Of a stretch of DNA of 64,000 bases, positions 44,833 through 52,853 are shown piece by piece. This stretch comes from CAVQBP01 sp963710745. Lineage in GTDB: Bacteria > Bacteroidota > Ignavibacteria > Ignavibacteriales > Ignavibacteriaceae. The stretch is taken from contig CAVQBP010000024.1 in NCBI GenBank assembly GCA_963710745.1, forward strand, positions 372,001-436,000, given 5' to 3'. The notes below the pieces were generated by a model. It was not told the DNA's origin. It worked only from the letters and a program-made list of their open reading frames with translations, and searched no databases. Numbering within the stretch: position 1 is the stretch's first letter; every line of letters begins with the position of its first letter. The position numbers were made by a program, and so were the translations under genes.

Positions 44833-46434
44833 TTATAATTGCAAATCGTCACCTCGTAAGTCCGTTGTCCGTTTCTTTTCACCTTTCATAATTAAGGAGT
44901 TTCCGACTAATTCATGAACACCACCTACTTCAACACCACCTACCCAGTAATCCATAAGCGGAGGAAGCGTCGCTTTATCAATTGCACAAATACATCCGAG
45001 GAAATTCACACCGTTCTTTTCTTTTACAAATTTTACTGCGTTAGCTCTAGGCAGCCCGCCCCGCATCCTCATTTCAAGATTTTCATCAGTTCCCAGACCG
45101 GCTCCGCTGCCGCAGCAGAATGTCTGTTCTTTAATAGTATTATCAGGCATCTCGAAGAAATAATTACATGCATTTTTAATTATATATCTTGGTTCTTCTA
45201 TTAAACCTAAAGCACGTGCAGGATTGCATGAATCGTGAAAGGTTGTTTTCCAATGATTATTACGGTTTTTATCTAATTTAATTTTGTTATTCTTTATAAG
45301 GTCGGCAGTAAATTCACAGATGTGAACCATTTTTGTTGATCTGGTATTTTCAAATTTAGTTCCTGTAATCGGAGATACCGGTTCCTCCAGGAAATCAGCA
45401 GGGCCATTCAAAGTATCCATGTATTGATTTATAACTCTCCACATATGTCCGCATTCCCCGCCAAGGATCCATTTAACTCCCAGTCGTTTAGCTTCTGCAT
45501 ACATTTTTGCATTTAAACTTTTCATTAAATCATGTGATATAAAAGATCCGAAATTCCCGCCTTCGGATGCATAAGAGCTCCATGTATAATCCAATCCTAT
45601 TTCATGGAATAATGCCAGGTAACCCAGCAGAGTGAAATAATGCGGAGTTCCGAAATAATCTGCTGATGGAGCAATAAAAAGAATTTCAGCACCTTTTTTA
45701 TTTATTGGTACATCAACTTTTACTCCTGTGATTGATTCAAGTTCGTCGGCTGCAAATTCGATACTGTCTTTGAATCCATGCGGCTGAATGCCAAGATGGT
45801 TTCCTGTTCGAAAACTATTGGCAACCGGGGTAATGATCCAATCAATGTTAATTCCAACCAGGTTGAGAAGCTCTCTTACTAGAATAGTTATTTCTGCAGT
45901 ATCAATACCATAAGGACAGAAAACCGAACAACGCCGGCATTGGGTACACTGGAAAAAATAATAAAACCATTCTTTTAAAACATCAACAGTTAGTTCGCGC
46001 GAACCGGAAAATTTACCGAACAGTTTCCCGGCAAGAGTAAAATCATTTCTGTATACGGATCTTAAAAGTTCAGCTCTTAAAACAGGCATATTTTTAGGAT
46101 CCCCTGAACCTAAAAAGAAGTGACATTTATCAGCGCATGCACCGCAGCGAACGCAAATATCCATAAATAATTTAAGGGAGCGAAATCTATTTAACCTATC
46201 TCTTAAACCTTCAAGAATAATCTGCTTCCAGTTTTCAGGCAACTGCCAGTCCGGATCCGTCGGCTGCCATTTTCTAGAATTGGGTAATTCAAGATATTCA
46301 ACATTCTTAGGAACACCGCTATAATTATATACTCCATGCTTAAATTCAACAGCCGGATTTAACCAGACTCTTTGTTCCTGCTTATAGTCTATATCACTGG
46401 CTAATTCTTCAGGTTTTAATTTTTTCTCAGACAT
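44833..46434 (-). CDS. dsrK: DsrK, HdrD-like catalytic subunit of DsrMKJOP
   Basis: The 533-residue cytoplasmic protein is the likely site of DsrC-trisulfide reduction. Two [4Fe-4S] sites are CVRCGACADKCHFF near residue 93 and CTQCRRCSVFCPYGID near 165. A CCG-type site for the catalytic cluster is formed by HDSCNPARALG near 405 and CCGSGAGLG near 450. It follows dsrM after 155 bases of AT-rich, repeat-like sequence. The GxxExxY cassette lies directly downstream, so transcription into dsrJOP may be affected. Confidence 0.95.
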   Translation of the reverse strand: MSEKKLKPEELASDIDYKQEQRVWLNPAVEFKHGVYNYSGVPKNVEYLELPNSRKWQPTDPDWQLPENWKQIILEGLRDRLNRFRSLKLFMDICVRCGACADKCHFFLGSGDPKNMPVLRAELLRSVYRNDFTLAGKLFGKFSGSRELTVDVLKEWFYYFFQCTQCRRCSVFCPYGIDTAEITILVRELLNLVGINIDWIITPVANSFRTGNHLGIQPHGFKDSIEFAADELESITGVKVDVPINKKGAEILFIAPSADYFGTPHYFTLLGYLALFHEIGLDYTWSSYASEGGNFGSFISHDLMKSLNAKMYAEAKRLGVKWILGGECGHMWRVINQYMDTLNGPADFLEEPVSPITGTKFENTRSTKMVHICEFTADLIKNNKIKLDKNRNNHWKTTFHDSCNPARALGLIEEPRYIIKNACNYFFEMPDNTIKEQTFCCGSGAGLGTDENLEMRMRGGLPRANAVKFVKEKNGVNFLGCICAIDKATLPPLMDYWVGGVEVGGVHELVGNSLIMKGEKKRTTDLRGDDLQL

Positions 46435-46589
46435 TGTTTCAATTAAAAATTAACAATTAATAATTAACAATTGAAAATTGAGTATTAATTATTGAAAGTT
46501 CATTTACACTTTAATTCAACAAATTTTCAATGTTCAATAAGCAATGATCAATTGCACTTTGAACTTAATAACCATTCCATTTTTTCATT

Positions 46590-47582
46590 CTAGTCCTTAT
46601 CCAAAGGCATATCAGCTGCTTTCATTACATCTCTGAATTCATCTTCATATTCTTCATAAGTATGCACTCTGACAGGATAATCCCAGGGATTTATATGTCT
46701 CTTCATTCTGCTATTGTTAGCCAGATTTCGTGTTGGAGATAGAAATATCCCCGGCATATGAAGCAGCTTACTAAAAGGAATATATGCTATTAATACACTG
46801 ACCAGGAATATGTGAACAAAAAATAAAACCCCAATCCCTGCCGTAATTTCAGGATGAAAGCTGAAAAGACCAATTGCAAGTTCTTTAACTTTTATAATAT
46901 CAACTTTATAAAAATACCGCATTAAAATTCCGGTAACTGCAATACTAAGAATTAAAAACAAAGGGAAATAATCGGATGCCAAAGAGATATATCTCATTTT
47001 AGAATCAAAAATTCTTCTGAATATGAGGAATAGAAGTGCGATTGAAATAAGTGCATCTGTAACAAACAATACAGGCAGACCAACCTGGAAAAAACCATCC
47101 AGGTTCTGCAGAGTAATTACAAATGAAGGAATCGGCTCCATGAAAAGTCTGAAATGCCGTAGGAAAATAATTAAAAGTGACCAATGAAAAACTATCGCCC
47201 CCAGCCATAGGTACTTGCTGCTTCCATAAGCCAACTTGGGCCCGGTTTTTATTTCTGCTTTTGTATTTCTGAATAAAGAACGGAAGAACAAAATTTCAAG
47301 GAGCATTCTTCCTATAACTCCCAGAGTAGTGCTTGGACTTTCCAGTTTGCTATCTTTAATCCAGGGAAGAGATTTTTGCTGACCCGCAACAGTAGGGATA
47401 TGAAATGGAACCGGTGATTTTGCCCATTTAATAACCTGACCAATAATTCCAGCTAAAAAAGCTGCTAATGCGGCATAGGGAATGATAACTCCAAAAAGAA
47501 AATCCAGTTTTAATGTTCCGGCACCCAGCATGGCTGCAATTATCAATACAAAGACAGCAGCAAGTGAAAAAATGATATTCAT
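46590..47582 (-). CDS. dsrM: DsrM, cytochrome b subunit of DsrMKJOP
   Basis: The 330-residue membrane protein has about six to seven hydrophobic segments with haem-ligand-type histidines, for example IVFHWSLLIIFLRHFRLF near residue 125 and FFVHIFLVSVLIAYIPFSKLLH near 255. This is the NarI-like part of DsrM. It oxidises menaquinol and feeds DsrK. AAAGGA precedes the ATG. The protein lies downstream of dsrC and the RsbRD-N-like gene. Confidence 0.92.
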   Translation of the reverse strand: MNIIFSLAAVFVLIIAAMLGAGTLKLDFLFGVIIPYAALAAFLAGIIGQVIKWAKSPVPFHIPTVAGQQKSLPWIKDSKLESPSTTLGVIGRMLLEILFFRSLFRNTKAEIKTGPKLAYGSSKYLWLGAIVFHWSLLIIFLRHFRLFMEPIPSFVITLQNLDGFFQVGLPVLFVTDALISIALLFLIFRRIFDSKMRYISLASDYFPLFLILSIAVTGILMRYFYKVDIIKVKELAIGLFSFHPEITAGIGVLFFVHIFLVSVLIAYIPFSKLLHMPGIFLSPTRNLANNSRMKRHINPWDYPVRVHTYEEYEDEFRDVMKAADMPLDKD

Positions 47583-47713
47583 CTTAATTTCCTTTGATTC
47601 AAAGATCTCCGATTATTCTTTCTTATTAATAGTAAATAAGCAAGATGAGGGTATAAGGTCATAACATTACACTTTTAAAACAATATACCTCTATGCCTTT
47701 CATTCAAATCCAG

Positions 47714-48202
47714 CTATTCAATTATTCCCTTATTATAAGATAATTGTGATTTAATTTCATTTATACGAATCTTAAAAAGCTTTTCCTTCGCTTCCATATA
47801 CACGTCAAATGCAGTTAATGCCACACGATCAATATATAATTCAATATCAATTAATTCCGACAATAGTTTTTCTTCGATAACTTCCTGTTCAACTTCTTTG
47901 CGTATAATATTTTTCAAAGAAAAAATAAAACCGGTAGCTTCTGAAGGTGAAAAATTTTGAACAGCTCTTATTTTTATTAGATCAGTTAATGATGATTTTA
48001 CTTTTTCGATATCATTTTGATTAACAATCTCTTCAAATATTTTTTCGGCACCATTTGATATAGCATATCCTACAGGATTACTGAATCTGTCTTTTTGAGA
48101 TTTTAAAAAACCAGAAGTTTTAGAAGGATACGTCTCTACAATTAACTGAATCCAGCTATTAACGATTGCTGATTTTCTACTAACTAATAAATCTTTTAGC
48201 AT
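47714..48202 (-). CDS. RsbRD N-terminal domain-like protein
   Basis: The 162-residue all-helical protein resembles the sensory N-terminal domain of RsbRD. It starts MLKDLLVSRKSAIVNSWIQLIVETYP, then GFLKSQKDRFSNPVGYAI, with DLIKIRAVQNFSPSEATGFIFSLKNIIR in the middle. No STAS domain follows. Similar stand-alone proteins lie just before dsrM in known sulfate reducers, as here. A sensing or complex-regulating role is inference. Confidence 0.72.
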   Translation of the reverse strand: MLKDLLVSRKSAIVNSWIQLIVETYPSKTSGFLKSQKDRFSNPVGYAISNGAEKIFEEIVNQNDIEKVKSSLTDLIKIRAVQNFSPSEATGFIFSLKNIIRKEVEQEVIEEKLLSELIDIELYIDRVALTAFDVYMEAKEKLFKIRINEIKSQLSYNKGIIE

Positions 48203-48218
48203 AATTCTTAAAATCCCG

Positions 48219-48264
48219 AACCTTCGAGGTTCTCAGATTATAATTGATGTTAACCCCGAAGGTT
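48219..48264 (-). other. Hairpin immediately downstream of dsrC
   Basis: AACCTTCGAGG (48219-48229) pairs with CCCCGAAGGTT (48254-48264) with one mismatch, starting 9 bases after the dsrC stop. The 24-base loop is AT-rich. No T run follows. It may stabilise the dsrC message or be a dispersed repeat. Confidence 0.6.
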
Positions 48265-48273
48265 ATTGCTTAA

Positions 48274-48591
48274 TTAGACGCAACCAGTTGGTTTAGCTAA
48301 GCCGGCAACTTTACAAGCGCCTTTAGCAGGACCTGATGGATACAATTCATAAATTTCTTTAAGAGAAAATCCGGTTTCCTTGCAAACCTTGCGAATCATT
48401 GGAGCGATGCCAAATTTTTTATAATAATCGCGCAGGTAATAAACAATTTTCCAATGAGCTTCTGTCATATCCGTGACATCCTCGGTAGTAGCTAACGCTT
48501 TGGCTACTTCTTCGTTCCATTCTTCCGGCTTCTGAATGAAGCCGTCTTCGTCAACTTCGATTTTCATATTTTGATATTCAAACACTGCCAT
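48274..48591 (-). CDS. dsrC: DsrC, sulfur-carrier protein of dissimilatory sulfite reduction
   Basis: The 105-residue protein has the DsrC/TusE fold and both functional cysteines in the flexible C-terminal arm: Cys93 and Cys104, ten residues apart (CKVAGLAKPTGC), with one residue after the last. These form the trisulfide with sulfite-derived sulfur, so this is true DsrC rather than a one-cysteine relative. HWKIVYYLRDYYKKFGIAP is also diagnostic. It has long spacers on both sides and a hairpin after its stop, consistent with separate, high expression. Confidence 0.96.
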   Translation of the reverse strand: MAVFEYQNMKIEVDEDGFIQKPEEWNEEVAKALATTEDVTDMTEAHWKIVYYLRDYYKKFGIAPMIRKVCKETGFSLKEIYELYPSGPAKGACKVAGLAKPTGCV

Positions 48592-48791
48592 AATATTTTT
48601 CCTATTGTTTGTTATTGTTAATTGATTACTTACTATTTAGAATTTAATCCTTCAGTAAAAAAATGAGATTGTTTCCCTGTATTACTGCTTCTCATTCCAT
48701 TTGTCAATTTCGGGCTCTTTATAATTCATTTAATATTTTCAAAATAACCTTCTATTTCGAGTATCCTGTAACTAGTATCGAGAATCCAAAT

Positions 48792-50477
48792 TCACTTCAT
48801 CTCAATATATCCGCACGGACAATTTTCCGCACATTTTTTACAACCGTTGCAGAAGTCCAATTTAAATTTGTAAGTCTGATGCTTAACTACCGGCTTTACT
48901 ATAGCCTGATCCTGGCAGTAGCTCCAGCAGGTGCCGCAATCAAAACATGATCCGCAGCTCATACATCTTTTAGCTTCGTCAATAACCTGTTCTTCAGTTA
49001 ATGTTGAAGTAATCTCAAGATTCAAATCCTTCAACCTGTCTTCCGGTTTCAGTTTAAAGGGTTCATTTCTCAGCTTACTTTCATAATAACTTAACATCAT
49101 TCTGTCATAAGTAATTACCGGCGGTCTTGCTGCATTTTCAGGTACAATATTCTGAAATCTGTTATGAATTGTTTCAGCAGCCTTTCTACCGTTAAAAATT
49201 GCTATTGTAACTAAGCCAAGCTCAAGCGCATCACCGCCGGCATAAGTATCAGGAAATTTTGTCATATAATTTTCATCTGTTTTGATCCAATCTTTTCCCT
49301 CATGTAAATTATCCATACCTGTAAAATCAGGTTCCTGACTAATGGCAGCAATAACTGTTGAAGCTTCCAAATCAAAAAATAAATCGGGAACCGGAACAGG
49401 TCTTCTTCTGCCGGATTCATCGGGTTCACCTAATTCCATTTTCTGGCATTTCATTTTAGTTATCAGTTGGCCATTCTTTTCAAAATTAACCGGTGCAGCC
49501 AGAAATTCAATTTTAATTCCCTCTTCTTCCGCTCCCACAATCTCTTCTTCAATTGCAGGCATTTCCTTTCTTGTTCTTCTGTAAACAATGGTAACATCAG
49601 CTCCCAATCTTTTAGACACTCTTGCGGCATCAATTGCCGTATCACCTCCACCGATAACTAAGACTTTATCACCAACTTCTACTTGTTCGCCTGAATTAAT
49701 TTTGTTAAGAAATTCAGTACCGGTAAATACATTTGAAGCTTCTTCATTAGGTATTCCGAGGAGTTTACCCTTATGGGCACCAATACCAACAAATATTGCA
49801 TCATAATTATTCTGTAATTCCTGATAGGGAATATCTTTCCCGATTATCTGATTGCATTTTATTTCCACGCCAAGATCTTCGATTCTTTTTATTTCTTTAT
49901 CAAGAATATCCTGAGGCAGCCTGTAATCCGGGATACCATATCTCAACATTCCTCCCGGTTTGCTGAATGCTTCATATACAGTTACCTTATAGCCCTTTCT
50001 TGTTAATTGATAAGCACAGGAAAGTCCTGAAGGGCCGGCTCCAATAACGGCGACTTTTTGCGGATATGTTTCCTGAGATAATGCCTTAAATTTGAAATCA
50101 TTCTCAATAGCAAAATCTCCGACAAATCTTTCGAGGTTATTTATGCTTACAGGAGTATCTTTATGATTTCGATTGCATTCCACTTCACAAGGATGCGGGC
50201 AAACTCTTCCGCATGTTGATGGGAAAGGATTCTTTTCAGTTAATATTTCCCATGCTTTTTCAAATGATTCTTTATTTGATCTACCGCAATCTTCAGATTG
50301 ACCGATTGTCGTTAAAAATTCCCTGATGTTCGTTTCATTAGGACAACCGTTTGAACATGGAGGAGTTTTAGGAACCTGCACCGGTCGAAGGGGTGAAGTT
50401 TCAACGGACGAACTACCTGCAGAACGTGAACTTAATCCGCTTAAAGATCTTTTTGATTTTTTTACTAGCTTTGCCAT
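48792..50477 (-). CDS. dsrL: DsrL, NAD(P)H-linked iron-sulfur flavoprotein
   Basis: The 561-residue protein resembles the small subunit of glutamate synthase. An N-terminal cluster region has PPCSNGCPNETNIREF at Cys41/45 and CGRVCPHPCEVEC. FAD binding is at VAVIGAGPSGLSCAYQL and NAD(P) binding at VLVIGGGDTAIDAARVSKRL. A C-terminal section has CMSCGSCFDCGTCWSYC and a ferredoxin CNGCKKCAENCP. This is DsrL layout, though shorter than the forms of sulfur oxidisers. GGAG precedes the ATG. Position among dsr genes makes a GltD role unlikely. Confidence 0.87.
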   Translation of the reverse strand: MAKLVKKSKRSLSGLSSRSAGSSSVETSPLRPVQVPKTPPCSNGCPNETNIREFLTTIGQSEDCGRSNKESFEKAWEILTEKNPFPSTCGRVCPHPCEVECNRNHKDTPVSINNLERFVGDFAIENDFKFKALSQETYPQKVAVIGAGPSGLSCAYQLTRKGYKVTVYEAFSKPGGMLRYGIPDYRLPQDILDKEIKRIEDLGVEIKCNQIIGKDIPYQELQNNYDAIFVGIGAHKGKLLGIPNEEASNVFTGTEFLNKINSGEQVEVGDKVLVIGGGDTAIDAARVSKRLGADVTIVYRRTRKEMPAIEEEIVGAEEEGIKIEFLAAPVNFEKNGQLITKMKCQKMELGEPDESGRRRPVPVPDLFFDLEASTVIAAISQEPDFTGMDNLHEGKDWIKTDENYMTKFPDTYAGGDALELGLVTIAIFNGRKAAETIHNRFQNIVPENAARPPVITYDRMMLSYYESKLRNEPFKLKPEDRLKDLNLEITSTLTEEQVIDEAKRCMSCGSCFDCGTCWSYCQDQAIVKPVVKHQTYKFKLDFCNGCKKCAENCPCGYIEMK

Positions 50478-50542
50478 TTATTAAACTCCATACATATACT
50501 TATTTTTTCAAAAATTTAAATAGTATTAATCTTAAATTATTC

Positions 50543-50974
50543 TTAAGCATACGGATAAATACCTGATTTAATATCTTCCATCTGCTGTAATATTTCATTA
50601 TGCTTTTGCTCATCGGTCATCAAATAACCAAGTAAATACCGTACGAAAAAGCTTTTGGAATTTTTTCTTGATTCTTCAGCTAACCTTACTGTTTCTTTTT
50701 CAAGCTCAATATGATTCTCTACCATACTCCAGATGTCTCCGAGTTCTTCCGGTGATAAATAAAGAGCTTCTTTTTCAAAACTATCGATAATTAATTGCTG
50801 TACTTTTTTGTGCATGGCAGAATCCTGCCTGATTATTTCCATAATCTGTTTGACAATAGGATTTTTGGTTTTGGAAATAATTTCCGAAGTTGATTTTACA
50901 GAATCATCTTCAACTTTTTGCCACTTTTTTAATGTCTCTACTAACTTTTCATTTAGTTCTTTTTGTTTTACCAT
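50543..50974 (-). CDS. Ferritin-like/rubrerythrin-fold helical protein
   Basis: The 143-residue all-helical protein has a ferritin-like pattern of acidic and histidine pairs: DSAMHKKVQQLI near residue 52, ENHIELEKETVRLAEE near 87 and DEQKHNEILQQMEDI near 122. These E-xx-H and H-xx-E pairs could hold a di-iron or other metal site. It has no rubredoxin domain. AAAGGTG precedes the ATG. It lies 11 bases after dsrN and before dsrL, so it is part of the dsr operon; a protective or iron-handling role is inference. Confidence 0.7.
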   Translation of the reverse strand: MVKQKELNEKLVETLKKWQKVEDDSVKSTSEIISKTKNPIVKQIMEIIRQDSAMHKKVQQLIIDSFEKEALYLSPEELGDIWSMVENHIELEKETVRLAEESRKNSKSFFVRYLLGYLMTDEQKHNEILQQMEDIKSGIYPYA

Positions 50975-50985
50975 TAATTCACCTT

Positions 50986-52407
50986 TTAATTTATTCCGAT
51001 TAGCTGGGAGTTTTTTGATTTCTTATAATTTACTGCACATCTGATCATTCCTTTAACCCATTCCGGACTTGCGAGTGCGTGAACATGCAAATAACTAGCA
51101 AAAACATTTTTATATGTTAATCCATCCCTGTCATGAAAACAGCCGCATCCGCGGGAAACCGATAGACAGCTTTTTATCTCAGGATCGTAATCAAATATTT
51201 TTGAGTAATGGAATTCATGCCCCTTAATTACTACACCTTTATTATAAAACGGATTATCCTTATCAACGGTCATTTCACAATAACCATGACCCTGCGGTTT
51301 ATCATGCATCTCTATTGAAACCGGCAGTACACCTGCCAAAGAATATTTTTTTTCTTTCCACATAATTTCTCTTGCAAGGTACATTAAACCCCCGCATTCA
51401 GCATAAATCGGTAATCCGTCTTCGGCCATTTTTTTTATTGCGGCAATCATTCCCCTGTTCGATGTTAAATATGAAAGATTCATTTCAGGGAAACCACCGC
51501 CTATATAAAGTGCATCAAGTTCATCAAAGTATGCATTATGCGTTGAAGAAATCGGGATGAGTTCGGCCCCTTCCCGGGTAAGCAATTCCAGATTTTCAGG
51601 ATAATAAAATGAAAATGCTTTATCTCTGAAATAGCCGATTTTCACATTCGTTGATATAAACTTTTTCTGTTCTTTTTTAAAATCAGATCCATCAAATTCA
51701 AGAGGTGGTGCATTTTCTGCAATATTAAGAATTTTCTGAACATCAATATTATTTTTAATAATATTTTCCAATTCACGGAGTAAAATAGATTTTTGTTCAA
51801 ACTCACCCGGGGTTATCAATCCAAGATATCTTGAAGGTAAAATTAATTTTCCCGGCAATTTTGGAACAGCACCAATGACGGGGATTCCTGTTATATCCTC
51901 AATTGCTTCCTTTACGATTTTCTCGTGTCTTTCACCTGCAACACGATTTAAAATCACTCCGGCAATATTTAACTCAGGAGCAAGACTTTTACATCCTAAA
52001 ATAGAAGTTGCTGCTGTTCTGGTAACTTTAGAAATATCCTGAACAATAATTACAGGTGATTTAAGAAGCCTTGCAAGTTCCGATGTGCTATGAACCCCTT
52101 TACTATCAACTCCATCAAAGAGCCCTCTATTTCCTTCGATAATATTATAACCATCCTTGCACGCATTTTTTATAAATGATTCTTTAACCTTTTCAGATCC
52201 CATCATATAAGTATCAAGGTTCCTCGCAGGTTTACCTGAAGCAAGATTCAGCCATGCAGCATCAATGTAATCGGGACCTTTTTTAAATCCTGAAACATTT
52301 ATCCCTCTATCTTTTAAACATGCAAGAAGACCGCAGGTTACAACGGTCTTTCCTGAGTCACCGGATAAACCACTTATTATTACTCTAGGATAATTTCCTG
52401 AAACCAT
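50986..52407 (-). CDS. dsrN: DsrN, siroheme amidase (cobyrinate a,c-diamide synthase family)
   Basis: The 473-residue protein belongs to the CobB/CbiA family. An N-terminal ATP-binding domain begins RVIISGLSGDSGKTVVTCGL, with GFKKGPDYIDAAWLNLASGK and EGNRGLFDG. The C-terminal glutamine amidotransferase domain has IYAECGGLMYLAREIMW, with the catalytic cysteine, and a late histidine segment ASYLHVHALASPEW. In dsr operons this protein is DsrN, which amidates siroheme for DsrAB. No other cobalamin genes lie nearby, supporting that role. Confidence 0.9.
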   Translation of the reverse strand: MVSGNYPRVIISGLSGDSGKTVVTCGLLACLKDRGINVSGFKKGPDYIDAAWLNLASGKPARNLDTYMMGSEKVKESFIKNACKDGYNIIEGNRGLFDGVDSKGVHSTSELARLLKSPVIIVQDISKVTRTAATSILGCKSLAPELNIAGVILNRVAGERHEKIVKEAIEDITGIPVIGAVPKLPGKLILPSRYLGLITPGEFEQKSILLRELENIIKNNIDVQKILNIAENAPPLEFDGSDFKKEQKKFISTNVKIGYFRDKAFSFYYPENLELLTREGAELIPISSTHNAYFDELDALYIGGGFPEMNLSYLTSNRGMIAAIKKMAEDGLPIYAECGGLMYLAREIMWKEKKYSLAGVLPVSIEMHDKPQGHGYCEMTVDKDNPFYNKGVVIKGHEFHYSKIFDYDPEIKSCLSVSRGCGCFHDRDGLTYKNVFASYLHVHALASPEWVKGMIRCAVNYKKSKNSQLIGIN

Positions 52408-52463
52408 TAACCTTTCGTTTTTATAATACGTATAACACTAAACATTGATACTGAATGCTCAAT

Positions 52464-52479
52464 TCCAGATACTCGATAC
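52464..52479. repeat. Dispersed intergenic repeat, copy 2
   Basis: TCCAGATACTCGATAC lies between dsrN and dsrD and differs from the copy at 37938-37953 at two positions, both G to A. The following bases, TTCGATTGTCGAG, extend it and can form a small hairpin with CTCGAT. Confidence 0.5.
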
Positions 52480-52533
52480 AATTCGATTGTCGAGTTTCTT
52501 GAAACAAAGTATCAATATCAAGATAATTCTTGC

Positions 52534-52782
52534 TTAATTCTCTGCGCCTTCCTTATGCGGAATTTCGATAAAGCTGCCGCCGAAATAAGTGTAGACACAT
52601 TTTCCGCTTTCAACCAAATCTCTAATAGCAGATTTAGCTAAAGCTTTATCACATCTATCACCGAATAATTCGTTAACTGCTTTGGTTAAATCTGTAGCCT
52701 TCCACTTTTTCTGTCCCATGCTGTCTTTTATCAGGTTATACATGGCATTCGAAACTTCTTCAACACTTACCTGCTCAGCCAT
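52534..52782 (-). CDS. dsrD: DsrD, winged-helix activator of sulfite reductase
   Basis: The 82-residue protein has the DsrD pattern: VSNAMYNLIKDSMGQKKWKATDLTKAV and a C-terminal CVYTYFGGSFIEIPHKEG. DsrD is a winged-helix protein known to stimulate DsrAB and is almost confined to organisms that run Dsr in the reductive direction. AAAGGAG precedes the ATG. It follows dsrB, the usual order. Confidence 0.94.
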   Translation of the reverse strand: MAEQVSVEEVSNAMYNLIKDSMGQKKWKATDLTKAVNELFGDRCDKALAKSAIRDLVESGKCVYTYFGGSFIEIPHKEGAEN

Positions 52783-52818
52783 AGTAGTTACTCCTTTATA
52801 AAATTTTCCTTCTAGTAA

Positions 52819-52847
52819 CTTTGAGGTCTACAACAGCGGCCTCAAAG
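52819..52847 (-). other. Hairpin immediately downstream of dsrB
   Basis: CTTTGAGG (52819-52826) pairs exactly with CCTCAAAG (52840-52847) across a 13-base loop. It begins 6 bases beyond the dsrB stop and lies before dsrD. No T run follows, so message stabilisation is as likely as partial termination. Confidence 0.6.
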
Positions 52848-52853
52848 GTTGTT

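Noticed and set aside
46435..46589. AATTAACAATTAATAATTAAC-type direct repeats between dsrM and dsrK as a CRISPR-like array or regulatory site
   Set aside because: The units are low-complexity AT sequence without regular spacing or unique spacers.
48792..50477. Call as glutamate synthase small subunit (GltD)
   Set aside because: The extra C-terminal cysteine cluster and ferredoxin domain, together with the position inside the dsr operon, fit DsrL better.
50986..52407. Call as cobalamin biosynthesis cobyrinate a,c-diamide synthase
   Set aside because: The family is right, but no other cobalamin genes are here and the position between dsrD and dsrL fits DsrN.
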